The notes: a model not told the origin generated them from the sequence alone. 37,607 nucleotides of DNA from Chitinophagaceae bacterium (GCA_947380605.1 CANCRO010000018.1:1-37607); one strand, 5' to 3'. Numbered from the stretch's first letter, positions 26,545 through 34,770 are shown. Numbers and translations: made by a program.

Positions 26545-27564
26545 TTAAAAAGCTCCTGAATCTACGTCTTTGATGAATTTAATAACACCAGTCATAAAAA
26601 CTTTTTGATCATCCCACATGGATAGATGACTTCCATTCGGGCAATAAAGGAATTGTCCTTTTTTAACCATCTTGCTTTGTTCTTCCATTGCTTTTGGATC
26701 CATTGTATCATGTTTAGCACCTACCATTAAAGTAGGAACAGTTATTTCCTTTAATCTATTTTTGATATCCCAGTTTGCTAAACGACCACTGATACCAAAT
26801 TCGCTAGGACCTTGCATCAAAGTATATATTTCGCCGTTTCCATGTTTCATAGAACGGTTGAAGGCATCAGGAAAATCTTTCAAACGGCATAAATGCTCTT
26901 GATAAAAATTTGGCATAAGTAATTCCATATAGCGAGGGTTAGCAAAATCTTTCTTTGCTTCAAGCTCTTTAACTTCAGCAAGAACTTCTGGTTTCATTTG
27001 TTTAGCAAGAACTTCTTCTGCATACTTTGCATATTCTGGAGCACTTGCTACCATGTTTGCTACTAACAAGCTTTTTAAGTTCTTTTGGTATTTTAATGCA
27101 TACTCCATTCCTAAAATACCACCCCATGAATTTCCGAGTAAGTAAAAATTTGAACTGTCTGCTCCAATAGCCTGTCTAACTTGTTCCACTTCTTCAACAA
27201 ACCGGTCAATTGTCCAAAGGCTACTGTCTTTAGGCTGATCGCTATAGTAAGAACCTAGTTGATCGTATTCGTAAAATTCAAATCCTTGTCTTTGAAAAAA
27301 AGTTTCAAAACACTCCATATATTCATGAGTCATTGCAGGCCCGCCATGAAGTAGTAGTATTTTAATTTTTGGATTATTTCCAAAACGTTTTGTCCATACT
27401 TTAAAATCACCCACTGGTGTTTTAATTGGGATCATTTTTACACCTGCCGATTCAATAGAATCACCATAATTAAAATAATCATTTACTAATGGACCATTTG
27501 AAGTAGGATTTTGCTTGCAGGAAGCAATCGTTAAAGCGATTGAGATAATAAATAATAAACGCAT
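26545..27564 (-). CDS. Proline iminopeptidase-like alpha/beta hydrolase lipoprotein (S33 family)
   Basis: In the 339-residue protein a short signal peptide ends in the lipobox IASC (Cys 16), so it is envelope-anchored. The alpha/beta-hydrolase domain has HGGP at 73-76 (oxyanion region) and a catalytic triad Ser 146 (GNSWGG), Asp 286 (AKHDTMDP) and His 313 (NGSHLSMWDD). Family members cleave N-terminal proline or other residues from peptides, or hydrolyse amino-acid amides. The gene is 17 bases after a DUF1648 gene and 29 bases before the aminotransferase gene, which suggests one transcript and use of released amino acids. Confidence 0.88.
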   Translation of the reverse strand: MRLLFIISIALTIASCKQNPTSNGPLVNDYFNYGDSIESAGVKMIPIKTPVGDFKVWTKRFGNNPKIKILLLHGGPAMTHEYMECFETFFQRQGFEFYEYDQLGSYYSDQPKDSSLWTIDRFVEEVEQVRQAIGADSSNFYLLGNSWGGILGMEYALKYQKNLKSLLVANMVASAPEYAKYAEEVLAKQMKPEVLAEVKELEAKKDFANPRYMELLMPNFYQEHLCRLKDFPDAFNRSMKHGNGEIYTLMQGPSEFGISGRLANWDIKNRLKEITVPTLMVGAKHDTMDPKAMEEQSKMVKKGQFLYCPNGSHLSMWDDQKVFMTGVIKFIKDVDSGAF

Positions 27565-27581
27565 AGTTTTATTTTTAAAGG

Positions 27582-28079
27582 TTAATATGATTTAAAAGAC
27601 TGACGAATATAAAATATAATTGGAATCAATGCTAAGCCTAAGGTAAATGGCAAAAAACCAACCCCTAATCCATTAGTGATTCCAATGGTTGTTAGGTAAG
27701 TGAATAGAATGATATGAGAAAAAATGATCAACAGAGATATTTTTAAAATTCGCAACATTCTTGTCGCAATAGTATATTGTTTTTCTGCGTTTTCTTCCGT
27801 AATGGTAGTAATGTAATTAAATGATTGAGGGGATTGATTCAATTTTGATAAACCGAAATATAGTAAGGTCGCTATAATTGGTAAAATTAAAATAGTCAAT
27901 TTATTTCCATGGCCATCCGGTTGACCAGCAGCATTGAAGTGCGTCGGAATTATTGTAGGCAGTTTAAAATAAACAAAAAGAGTTAATCCCCATATAATTA
28001 TAATCAATAGCTTGCCAACTGACTCCAGAATTTTGTCAAGTGGAGAAAGCGAAACATTCACTTTTGGTCGATTTTCCAT
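27582..28079 (-). CDS. DUF1648 membrane protein
   Basis: The 165-residue protein has four predicted membrane helices (about 17-40, 60-78, 108-130 and 138-158). The DUF1648 motif PTIIPTHFNAAGQPDGHGNK follows the first helix. The family occurs in SdpI-like immunity proteins and in many uncharacterised membrane proteins. A role in resistance to a peptide toxin is possible but not shown; no toxin gene is seen nearby. It lies between an exported protein of unknown function and the S33 peptidase gene with short gaps. Confidence 0.8.
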   Translation of the reverse strand: MENRPKVNVSLSPLDKILESVGKLLIIIIWGLTLFVYFKLPTIIPTHFNAAGQPDGHGNKLTILILPIIATLLYFGLSKLNQSPQSFNYITTITEENAEKQYTIATRMLRILKISLLIIFSHIILFTYLTTIGITNGLGVGFLPFTLGLALIPIIFYIRQSFKSY

Positions 28080-28115
28080 ATTTAAGCTTTAGCTGAGTCT
28101 TTCTAAATAAAATTT

Positions 28116-28916
28116 TTATTTACGTTTTCCAGTCTCAATACCAATAAATTCAAAATAACTGCCATTCAATTGATATAAAATATTTTTATTACTTACTTTC
28201 CCATTATTATCAACAACTGGAATATAAATGATCTTCTTTTTGTCATCATAGTTAATTAATTCTAAAGGACGTTCGGGTCTATCAACCACACTGAAAAAGT
28301 CAAATTCTATACTTATTCGATTTAATTTTTTTGTTTTTGTTTTAAAAAGTTTTACAGTGTCAACTAATTTGTTTCCTTTAATGCTAAAAGTGGAAATTTC
28401 TTGCATCATACTTTTATTAGAAAAAATACCATTTGTAATTGCTAGATAAAATGGCTGGTTATTAATGATCACAGTAAAAATCTTAGAACAAAAGCTTCCG
28501 GCATCTCCTTCTACATATTGGGGAGCATGTATAAAAACCTTACCATTGCTTCTCCATTGATAAATAGTTTTAAAGATGCGCCTTGATCCTCCAGTCCTTG
28601 TATCCCAACTATATATTCTAAATTTTTTGTCACTGGAAGTCTTCACCCAGCAAACAAAACTATCAGTAATATTTTTAAAAGAGTAATCTAATGTTGCTGA
28701 GTTGTTTTTGATAAAACTGGTCAATTCATTTTCAAACCTTACTGCATAATAGCTTATGCTGTCATAGTTTTCTTGAGAATAAGATAGGATCTGTGAGTAA
28801 AGTTTTATTAATTTAATTTCTTCAGAAGGCAAGTCGCTTTTTTGCGCAAAACTTTTGTTAACTAAAAGGAAGGAAAGCAATAAAAGTGCATACTTTACTT
28901 TTTGAAACATAATCAT
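28116..28916 (-). CDS. Exported protein of unknown function
   Basis: The 266-residue protein is not recognised. It has a clear Sec signal peptide (KVKYALLLLSFLLVNKSFAQ, cleavage after SFA-Q about residue 24). The mature part is mixed alpha/beta with many aromatic and charged residues and no cysteine pair motif or catalytic signature I can name. Start codons at 28916 and 28910 (ATGATTATG) are both possible; the second leaves a more usual signal peptide. It is the first gene of the run ending with the cupin gene, 36 bases before the DUF1648 gene. Confidence 0.75.
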   Translation of the reverse strand: MIMFQKVKYALLLLSFLLVNKSFAQKSDLPSEEIKLIKLYSQILSYSQENYDSISYYAVRFENELTSFIKNNSATLDYSFKNITDSFVCWVKTSSDKKFRIYSWDTRTGGSRRIFKTIYQWRSNGKVFIHAPQYVEGDAGSFCSKIFTVIINNQPFYLAITNGIFSNKSMMQEISTFSIKGNKLVDTVKLFKTKTKKLNRISIEFDFFSVVDRPERPLELINYDDKKKIIYIPVVDNNGKVSNKNILYQLNGSYFEFIGIETGKRK

Positions 28917-29016
28917 AATAGGGTATAATGATAGTTTATTTAATTTAAAAGCTAATTAACGCTTTGTAGTTAACCCTATAAAATTATGAATTAAAATTGA
29001 AGTTTATTCCTATTTA

Positions 29017-29304
29017 TTAGTTGAAGTATATAGCTATTCCAAGGAGTAAATTTGCTATTAAAGAAATTAGAGCAGCATAGAGTAACCCATTGCAAATTTG
29101 TTTAATTTTTAGAAAATTTAGAGGAACAGGGTTTCTGTAAAATCCAAAATATTCCAATGGGGCGGCCAAAAAATATAAAAAATTAACGACGCTGTTGTTT
29201 TTAGAAGATAAGAAATAATGCACAATCACTTTGCTTCCGAAGAAAATGATTACCATTAAGCCAGAAACAGTATGTAAAGTATGTAAAGGCATAATTTTGC
29301 CCAA
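29017..29304 (-). CDS. Small membrane protein of unknown function (three helices)
   Basis: In this 95-residue protein three hydrophobic segments are visible at about 11-31, 39-56 and 71-93. No family was recognised. It contains His 8, His 11 and His 29, so a bound heme or metal is possible but speculative. It starts 6 bases after the small ferredoxin-fold protein gene and is almost certainly cotranscribed with it and with the DUF3050 gene. Confidence 0.7.
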   Translation of the reverse strand: MGKIMPLHTLHTVSGLMVIIFFGSKVIVHYFLSSKNNSVVNFLYFLAAPLEYFGFYRNPVPLNFLKIKQICNGLLYAALISLIANLLLGIAIYFN

Positions 29305-29310
29305 TTCTTT

Positions 29311-29583
29311 TTATTGGTTGATGTTATTTACCATTCTCACGGGTACAATTTCTATTTTCATGAACGGATAATAAGGTAAGATGGATAGCTTTGAATGAAC
29401 ATCATCGATGTCGTCCGCTATCATTAGAATGAAAATACCAGACATATCTAATTTAATATAGGTTTCTACTATCGTTCCATTTTCTTCTAACTCCTTTACT
29501 AAAGCTTGCTCTTTAGGTAGGAGTTTCATTCTTGTTTCAGTGTCTAATCCTTCTAATAGGATATTAAGCATAAATTTTTTCAT
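29311..29583 (-). CDS. Small YciI/muconolactone-isomerase-like protein
   Basis: The 90-residue protein has the pattern of a dimeric alpha/beta (ferredoxin-like) barrel. A first strand (MLNILLEG) is followed by a helix with LLPKEQALVKELEENG, strands IVETYIKLDMSGIFILMIAD, a second helix, and a last strand FMKIEIVPV. The E-E-N-G-x-(V/I) turn is common in YciI and muconolactone isomerase families. The reaction is unknown. It is 4 bases downstream of the DUF3050 gene and 6 bases upstream of the membrane protein gene. Confidence 0.65.
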   Translation of the reverse strand: MKKFMLNILLEGLDTETRMKLLPKEQALVKELEENGTIVETYIKLDMSGIFILMIADDIDDVHSKLSILPYYPFMKIEIVPVRMVNNINQ

Positions 29584-29587
29584 TACT

Positions 29588-30370
29588 CTAAGGATTAGTT
29601 TTATTTAAAATTTCTCTGTGCGCTCCGTTCCAAAGTTCTATTCGTTTTTGTAAAGATACAATAGTTGCAGTTTCAGCCTGTTCCCAAAATTTCTCATTGG
29701 ATCCACATAAGTTAGATGTCATTTGTAATGCAAGGTGACTATGGTGATCACCATCTACCTCAATGTGCCTTTCAAGGTAATATTTAAAAATTGCGATAGT
29801 ATCTGGGAATTTTTTGTGCAGGTCGTTGACAATTGATATAAACATGCCAGGAATTAAGTCTTCTCTTCCAAAGGTGAAAATGGCAGATTGTAAATAATCT
29901 TTATTGCTTTTAATAATTTCAAAGGTAAAATCAACAAATTCTTTTGCCTCTTTTGGAGTGCCTGAATTTTTATATGCCGTGCCGAAGTCGTTAGTATTTT
30001 TTAATATTTCTGTAAAACCTTCGATTGTAGAATAGTCTGCACCACATTGTTTCATCGCATCAATATATAATTCAAAATGGCTTTTTCTAATACCGTTTAA
30101 GTCGATATCTGATTCTTCGCCCACAACAATTTCGTTGATGAGGTGCCGGGTATCTGCCGATCCCTTTGGAAACCAAGGAACACTAGTACAGGTTAAATTA
30201 TTTTGTAAGGTTTTGAGCAAAGACATAAAATCCCACACTGCATATACATGGTATTGCATAAATATTCTCAAGTCATCGATATCTTTAATTGCAGAGTAAA
30301 CTGGATGGTTAATTATTTCTTGTCTTAAAGGTTCTATTGATTTTTTGATTTTTTCAATTTCTTGGTTCAT
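29588..30370 (-). CDS. DUF3050 protein, heme-oxygenase-like fold
   Basis: The 260-residue, nearly all-helical protein matches DUF3050 (IMQYHVYAVWDFMSLLK-like FMQYHVYAVWDFMSLLK at 37-53, and NEIVVGEESD). DUF3050 is related to the heme-oxygenase-like diiron oxidase (HDO) superfamily. Candidate metal ligands are Glu 80, Glu 86 and His 98 in the middle, Glu 170 and Glu 200, and the cluster His 202, Asp 206, His 209/His 210. If it is an HDO, it would be an O2-using enzyme acting on a small amine or acid; this is inference. It leads a tight three-gene unit. Confidence 0.85.
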   Translation of the reverse strand: MNQEIEKIKKSIEPLRQEIINHPVYSAIKDIDDLRIFMQYHVYAVWDFMSLLKTLQNNLTCTSVPWFPKGSADTRHLINEIVVGEESDIDLNGIRKSHFELYIDAMKQCGADYSTIEGFTEILKNTNDFGTAYKNSGTPKEAKEFVDFTFEIIKSNKDYLQSAIFTFGREDLIPGMFISIVNDLHKKFPDTIAIFKYYLERHIEVDGDHHSHLALQMTSNLCGSNEKFWEQAETATIVSLQKRIELWNGAHREILNKTNP

Positions 30371-30451
30371 CGTTGAGGGTAAATATCTTTTTAATAATGT
30401 TTTCGGATACCTATATGAATTTTTCTATTTGAAATTTGATTTTTTGTTGCG

Positions 30452-31072
30452 CTATCGATCATTTAATCCTTTCCCGCTTAATATGTTTTCTCTACATTTT
30501 TCAATTCTGTTTAGTTTTGATTGCACACTTTTTGGTTGAGAAAAATAAATTATATAACCTCTTTGTCGCCCTGGTGTTAAATCATAAAATGCCTTTTTAA
30601 ATTGTGGAACCTTACTGAATTCAACCATAAGTTCTTCAGGAATGGGCTCGGGATTTTTCTTAAAAGCCACTTTTATTCCTGAATTTTCAATTTCAATTGC
30701 CTCTTTAATAAAGGCCTTTATAAAGGGGGCTTGTTGAATGATTTGGTTTGAGTGAGTATATTTAATGATTCTTACTGACTGAGAATTTTCTCCATGCGCC
30801 ACCAAAAGCTTTTCTTTATCTTTTAATAATACCCCCTTAAAAAAGCTAATGCATGCATACTCTTTGAAAGCACTGATCATTAAAATATTTTTGTTATTGG
30901 ATGTATAACAAGGCATACCCCACTTTAGTTCTTCGACTAATCCACTTTTTATAACAATTTTTCTAAGCTCTTCTAGCTCATTTATCCAATTATTGACTTT
31001 ACACTTCGGAGTACCACCATATTTGCAGCGCATGCAGCCATCTAATAGATATTTATCAACTTTCGGATTCAT
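30452..31072 (-). CDS. DUF1801/YdeI-family protein with N-terminal cysteine knuckle
   Basis: In the 206-residue protein, residues ~25-140 are a DUF1801 domain (ELKWGMPCYT, SAFKEYACISFFKG). The C-terminal part has the YdeI/OmdA signature FYDLTPGRQRGYIIYFSQPK with a basic tail. The first ~27 residues add three cysteines (C-x2-C-x7-C in DGCMRCKYGGTPKCKVN) that could bind a metal, an extension seen in some Bacteroidota members. Function is unestablished. It starts 67 bases after the DUF418 gene ends and is followed by the DUF3050 unit with 81 bases between. Confidence 0.85.
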   Translation of the reverse strand: MNPKVDKYLLDGCMRCKYGGTPKCKVNNWINELEELRKIVIKSGLVEELKWGMPCYTSNNKNILMISAFKEYACISFFKGVLLKDKEKLLVAHGENSQSVRIIKYTHSNQIIQQAPFIKAFIKEAIEIENSGIKVAFKKNPEPIPEELMVEFSKVPQFKKAFYDLTPGRQRGYIIYFSQPKSVQSKLNRIEKCRENILSGKGLNDR

Positions 31073-31139
31073 TTAATTTTTAATATATTTTATAAATTAG
31101 AAAGGTGTAATTGGGTTATTACTACTGTAACACCGCGAA

Positions 31140-32282
31140 TTACTTTTTAAGCTGAAAAATTCGCCCATAACTTAAACAACGCCATAGCCATTCCAATACA
31201 CCGTAGTTATATTTTTTAAGCCACCATTTGCTAAAAAAAATCTGAATAATAAAAACACTACAAGCTATTAAAAAGTACCATTGTAAATCCCAATTTGGTT
31301 TTAGGTAGATAAAAAGTACAAACGAGATAATATTTTGAATTATATAATTGGTAAGCGTCATTTTACCGATTGTTTGTAAAGCCGAAAAAATGTTTTTTAC
31401 TTTTCCAGAAACATATAACCAAATAATACAGGAAGAAGTAAAAATCATTATCAATAGTTTTTCAGGATAATACAAGTTGTAGTAGTGATTCAGTTTCCAC
31501 TCAAATTTTTCAATAAAAAATTGCAGAAAAAACAGCGCGATAGATACTGATAAACTTATTATTAAAACTCTTTTTAATAATTTTAAATTAGTTTGTAATA
31601 AAAAAAAGTAATTACTACGGTGCAGTGCAACACCAATTAAAAGGCAACCTAATTGAATTAAGTGAAATACAATAGTGTAACTTAAGCGAAGCATCCATTG
31701 GTATCTCATAAAAAAATTTGCTTTTATATGATCTATCAAATTGTTGTTATCATACAATTGATAAAATCTATCGCGTGCTTTAGGTAGAAATAATAGCTGA
31801 TGACTGCCCAAAAAGGATTGTAAAAAAGGAGTCAATAATAAAATAGATAGCCCAATAATAAAAAGTGATTGATAACTACATCTATAAAAGAGTAATAGTA
31901 TAAATCCTAAAAGTACATAGTCGTGGAGAATATCACCACCAAAGAATATTGTATTGACAAGGGCAATTAAAAATAGCCAAAGTAGCCGCTTTATAAAAAA
32001 TAGATAATTGGGCTGAGCATTTACACTTACATTTTTTAGCAATACTGAAAATCCAAAACCAAACAAAATAGCTAATAATGACCAGCCCTTAGAACCTAAA
32101 ATAATTTCACAAGTATTTTCTAAAATGGAGTTGATATGGTCTGCTTTCTTATTAAAGCTGTGATTGTTCCAGTTATAGATGGTTAAATAATTGATTATGA
32201 TGACGCTAAATAAGGCCCATCCTCTTAAAATGTCGATGATTGGCATTCGCTGATTTTGTTCGATAGGTCTATTGTCTGTCAT
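31140..32282 (-). CDS. DUF418 membrane protein
   Basis: The 380-residue protein has about nine or ten membrane helices. The N-terminal RMPIIDILRGWALFSVIIIN motif and the C-terminal YGVLEWLWRCLSYGR end are the two hallmarks of DUF418. GKMTLTNYIIQ marks the conserved eighth-helix region. The family is part of a wider acyltransferase-like membrane superfamily that also includes DUF1624 (encoded at 36741-37607), and is proposed to move acyl groups across the inner membrane; the substrate is unknown. A TAATTTTG element lies 49 bases upstream. Confidence 0.92.
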   Translation of the reverse strand: MTDNRPIEQNQRMPIIDILRGWALFSVIIINYLTIYNWNNHSFNKKADHINSILENTCEIILGSKGWSLLAILFGFGFSVLLKNVSVNAQPNYLFFIKRLLWLFLIALVNTIFFGGDILHDYVLLGFILLLFYRCSYQSLFIIGLSILLLTPFLQSFLGSHQLLFLPKARDRFYQLYDNNNLIDHIKANFFMRYQWMLRLSYTIVFHLIQLGCLLIGVALHRSNYFFLLQTNLKLLKRVLIISLSVSIALFFLQFFIEKFEWKLNHYYNLYYPEKLLIMIFTSSCIIWLYVSGKVKNIFSALQTIGKMTLTNYIIQNIISFVLFIYLKPNWDLQWYFLIACSVFIIQIFFSKWWLKKYNYGVLEWLWRCLSYGRIFQLKK

Positions 32283-32331
32283 AAATGAAACGTCGAGGCT
32301 GATGCGGAGCTCTAATTCAGCTTTTGCTGGT

Positions 32332-32339
32332 CAAAATTA
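32332..32339 (-). promoter_or_regulatory. -7 promoter element TAATTTTG for the DUF418 gene
   Basis: A perfect TAnnTTTG on the minus strand, 49 bases before the ATG. No -33 TTG at the right distance. Confidence 0.35.
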
Positions 32340-32411
32340 AATGAATAATTGGAGAGAGGTGTATTTTGCTAAGTTACCCTTTGTGCTTGATCGTATTTTC
32401 TGTTGATAGGA

Positions 32412-32843
32412 TTACACAATATAGTTAGGGTCATAATCTACCATCCATTCGATACCGAATTTATCTCTTAACATGCCAAAATAAGAACCCCAAGGGCTGT
32501 CAGCAATGGGCACTTCAATTTGTCCATTTACTGAAAGCCCATTAAATAATTTATCCGCCTCTTCTTTACTTGCAGTGCTGATTGAAATTTTACTTCTGTT
32601 TTCATTTTCATTGGTAAGTCCCATGATTTCTGGAACATCATTTGCCATTAATACATTTTTTCCAATAGGCAATGCAATGTGCATGATTTTATTAGCTTCT
32701 TTTTCTGATACTTGGAATTCTTCATTTGAAAGATCTTTAAATCGAACAATTTTGGAGAACTCTCCACCAAAAATGGATTTATAAAAAGTAAATGCCTCTT
32801 CAGCGTTTCCGTTAAAATTAATGTGAGGGTTAATTTGAGCCAT
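32412..32843 (-). CDS. VOC-family (PhnB/glyoxalase-like) protein
   Basis: The 143-residue protein is a vicinal-oxygen-chelate fold protein of the PhnB-like group. It has the start INPHINFNGNAEEAFTFYKSIFGG, a central MHIALPIGKNVLMANDVPE region, and the end DSPWGSYFGMLRDKFGIEWMVDY. Members of this group are usually dimers, and many lack a proven reaction. It is cytoplasmic. The gene follows the lipoprotein gene after 19 bases and is probably cotranscribed. Confidence 0.92.
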   Translation of the reverse strand: MAQINPHINFNGNAEEAFTFYKSIFGGEFSKIVRFKDLSNEEFQVSEKEANKIMHIALPIGKNVLMANDVPEIMGLTNENENRSKISISTASKEEADKLFNGLSVNGQIEVPIADSPWGSYFGMLRDKFGIEWMVDYDPNYIV

Positions 32844-32862
32844 AATTTATTTGATGATTTAA

Positions 32863-33363
32863 TTAATTTGTTTCTTCTACTGTAATGATTCCGTTTTCTT
32901 GCTTATCAACTGCAATAGCTAAGAAAGGGCGAATTGAAAAAGATTGTTTTTGTCCAATCGTCAATTTATAGTTTAACTTAATTTGATTTTGATTGTTTTT
33001 TTGCAAACTAATTGTATCTATTGAGGTTGAGAATTCAGTTGCTGGAATAATGATGGCAATAATGTATTGTTTTGAAAAATCAATAGTTGTTGGCTTGCCA
33101 TTTTTGCCCATTGTTGTCGCCATACCAAAAACTTGATTGAATTTTTCAGCAGTTTCAATTTTTGGATTATCCAATTTAGTAAATGTATTTTTTACATAAT
33201 AATTTTTCAATAGGGTAAACTTAATATCAAAAAGCTTGTTTTCGTTTTCTATTGCAACAACTTTTAATTGATTTTTTTCGTTCAACTCTGCTGGCGAGTT
33301 ACTTTGGCAAGCTGAAAGTAATAGGCTAGTCAAAGTAGCAATGTTTAAAATTATTTTTGCCAT
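32863..33363 (-). CDS. Lipoprotein of unknown function
   Basis: In the 166-residue protein the signal peptide ends in the lipobox LLSAC (Cys 19). The mature part is predicted mostly beta. Its C-terminal half (KQYIIAIIIPATEFSTSIDTI..., ending FLAIAVDKQ) faintly resembles the PrcB C-terminal domain, but the similarity is too weak to assign. No cysteine other than the lipid-attachment one is present. It has its own well-formed promoter at 33439-33468 and is followed by the VOC gene. Confidence 0.75.
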   Translation of the reverse strand: MAKIILNIATLTSLLLSACQSNSPAELNEKNQLKVVAIENENKLFDIKFTLLKNYYVKNTFTKLDNPKIETAEKFNQVFGMATTMGKNGKPTTIDFSKQYIIAIIIPATEFSTSIDTISLQKNNQNQIKLNYKLTIGQKQSFSIRPFLAIAVDKQENGIITVEETN

Positions 33364-33438
33364 TTCTTATAATTTTGATTTATTCTTTACTCAATTTATA
33401 CATTTTATCTGCTAAAAATATATTACTTCCAAGCTTTT

Positions 33439-33468
33439 CAAAACTAATTTATATAGATTATTTTTCAA
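33439..33468 (-). promoter_or_regulatory. Promoter (TTG-N19-TAGTTTTG) of the lipoprotein/VOC pair
   Basis: On the minus strand TTG (33468-33466), 19 bases, then a perfect -7 element TAGTTTTG (33446-33439). The leader to ATG 33363 is about 70 bases. The -33 box lies within the 3' end of the SUMF1-like gene. Confidence 0.55.
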
Positions 33469-34267
33469 TGACTTTCATTGCAACTCGAAATCCAATATCT
33501 GCTTGTGGTTTAGTATAATTTTTTTCACTAGCAATTCTAACATTATAAGCAGGTTCTAAGTAACTACCCCCTTTTGCGACGCCATTTTCACTGATCATCT
33601 CGGCAACATTACCACACATGTTATATAATCCAAAGGAATTAGGATAATATGACTTGACTGGAACTGTTATGAAGGATTGGTTATCTGAACTGACCACTTC
33701 TTTCATTTTCTTAGTGGCAGAGTCAATAATAAATGAACTGTGTTTAAAATTGCATAAATATTGATGTCGATTGTTTTGTATAAAGCCAGTTCCCCAAGTA
33801 TATACTTTAGAGGTGTCAGCATCGTTAGCGGCATATATCCATTCTTCTTTACTTAATAATTTAAAAGACACTTTTTTAAATTTTCTTTTTGGATCTTGGT
33901 TATAATTTTGTGTCAACCAATTACAATATTTATTCGATGCTTCATAGCTAATACCCACTATAGGGTAATTATCATAGCCTTTGTGGCGAAAATAATATTG
34001 AACAAATGGTTCGTTATAATTTGATTCATTCCTCCAACATAAGGTATCAGGCAAACAAATTTGGTAGATCGCCATTTGATTAGCAGTCAATAATTCAAAG
34101 AGGAAATTTCTATACTGCAAATTAGAAACTTCATACTTACTGACATATAAATCATCTTTAATTTTTGCATATTCTTTTTTCAAGTCTATACTGTCGTAAG
34201 ATTCGTCTTTATCTAACGAAAAAGAAGTTAAACCTATAACTAGAAATATAAAAAGTATTTTTTTCAT
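33458..34267 (-). CDS. Exported SUMF1/formylglycine-generating-enzyme-like protein
   Basis: The 269-residue protein has a signal peptide (first ~18 residues) and an FGE-sulfatase fold. Its motifs are VSKYEVSNLQYRNFL, YPIVGISYEASNKYCNWL, KLLSKEEWIYAAN, GLYNMCGNVAEM, VAKGGSYLE and the end DIGFRVAM. True formylglycine-generating enzymes carry two active-site cysteines after the G-G-S-Y/W motif. Here that stretch (LEPAYNVRIASEK) has none, so it is not a sulfatase activator. Related Bacteroidota proteins (GldJ/GldK) serve gliding and type IX secretion, but they are lipoproteins and longer. The role is probably structural or ligand-binding in the periplasm. Confidence 0.88.
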   Translation of the reverse strand: MKKILFIFLVIGLTSFSLDKDESYDSIDLKKEYAKIKDDLYVSKYEVSNLQYRNFLFELLTANQMAIYQICLPDTLCWRNESNYNEPFVQYYFRHKGYDNYPIVGISYEASNKYCNWLTQNYNQDPKRKFKKVSFKLLSKEEWIYAANDADTSKVYTWGTGFIQNNRHQYLCNFKHSSFIIDSATKKMKEVVSSDNQSFITVPVKSYYPNSFGLYNMCGNVAEMISENGVAKGGSYLEPAYNVRIASEKNYTKPQADIGFRVAMKVIEK

Positions 34268-34317
34268 GTAAGTTATATATTATCAGCGTTGATCAGCAGT
34301 TGAAATTTTCTAAATCT

Positions 34318-34770
34318 TTAATATTGTTTTGAATTTGAAATCCAGTTATTGTAGGTCATTTCAAATTTTATTTCTTTTGGTCCGTGAGTCCCTACTTCTA
34401 TCCATCCAGCTTTTCTGTAAAATTTCTCTGCTCTTGTATTAAAAGCGGTCCCTAGCCAAATTTTTTCTTTAGTCTGAGTAAAATACCAATCCAACATTTT
34501 CCGATGTAATTTTTTTCCAATTCCTTTTCTTTCATATTCAGGGTCTACAAATAATGCCCAAATATTATTTTCTTTCAAATCGGCAATTGCAAAGCCTACT
34601 ATTTGTTTATCCATTTCACACACCCAGCCCTTTCCTCTTAATGAAATAAACTCTTCACAATCGTTGTCTGTAACTAAATTAGGATTAGATAGGGCATTTT
34701 CTTTTACCGAATTTCTTACTGTCTGAATTTGTTGTATGTCGTCAATTTTAGCCTCTCTAATCATCATCAT
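34318..34770 (-). CDS. GNAT-family N-acetyltransferase
   Basis: The 150-residue protein is a single Acetyltransf_1 domain: the start IREAKIDDIQQIQTVRNSV, the acetyl-CoA motif VDPEYERKGIGKKLHRKML (R-K-G-I-G-K) at about 76-94, and the end FYRKAGWIEVG. The substrate is unknown. Three ATGs stand in a row at the start (34770, 34767, 34764), so the exact first residue is unsure. It lies 50 bases upstream of the SUMF1-like gene. Confidence 0.9.
   Translation of the reverse strand: MMMIREAKIDDIQQIQTVRNSVKENALSNPNLVTDNDCEEFISLRGKGWVCEMDKQIVGFAIADLKENNIWALFVDPEYERKGIGKKLHRKMLDWYFTQTKEKIWLGTAFNTRAEKFYRKAGWIEVGTHGPKEIKFEMTYNNWISNSKQY

Noticed and set aside
27582-28079. DUF1648 protein as an immunity gene of an SdpABC-like toxin system
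   Set aside because: No sdpA, sdpB or peptide toxin gene is nearby, and DUF1648 occurs in many unrelated membrane proteins.
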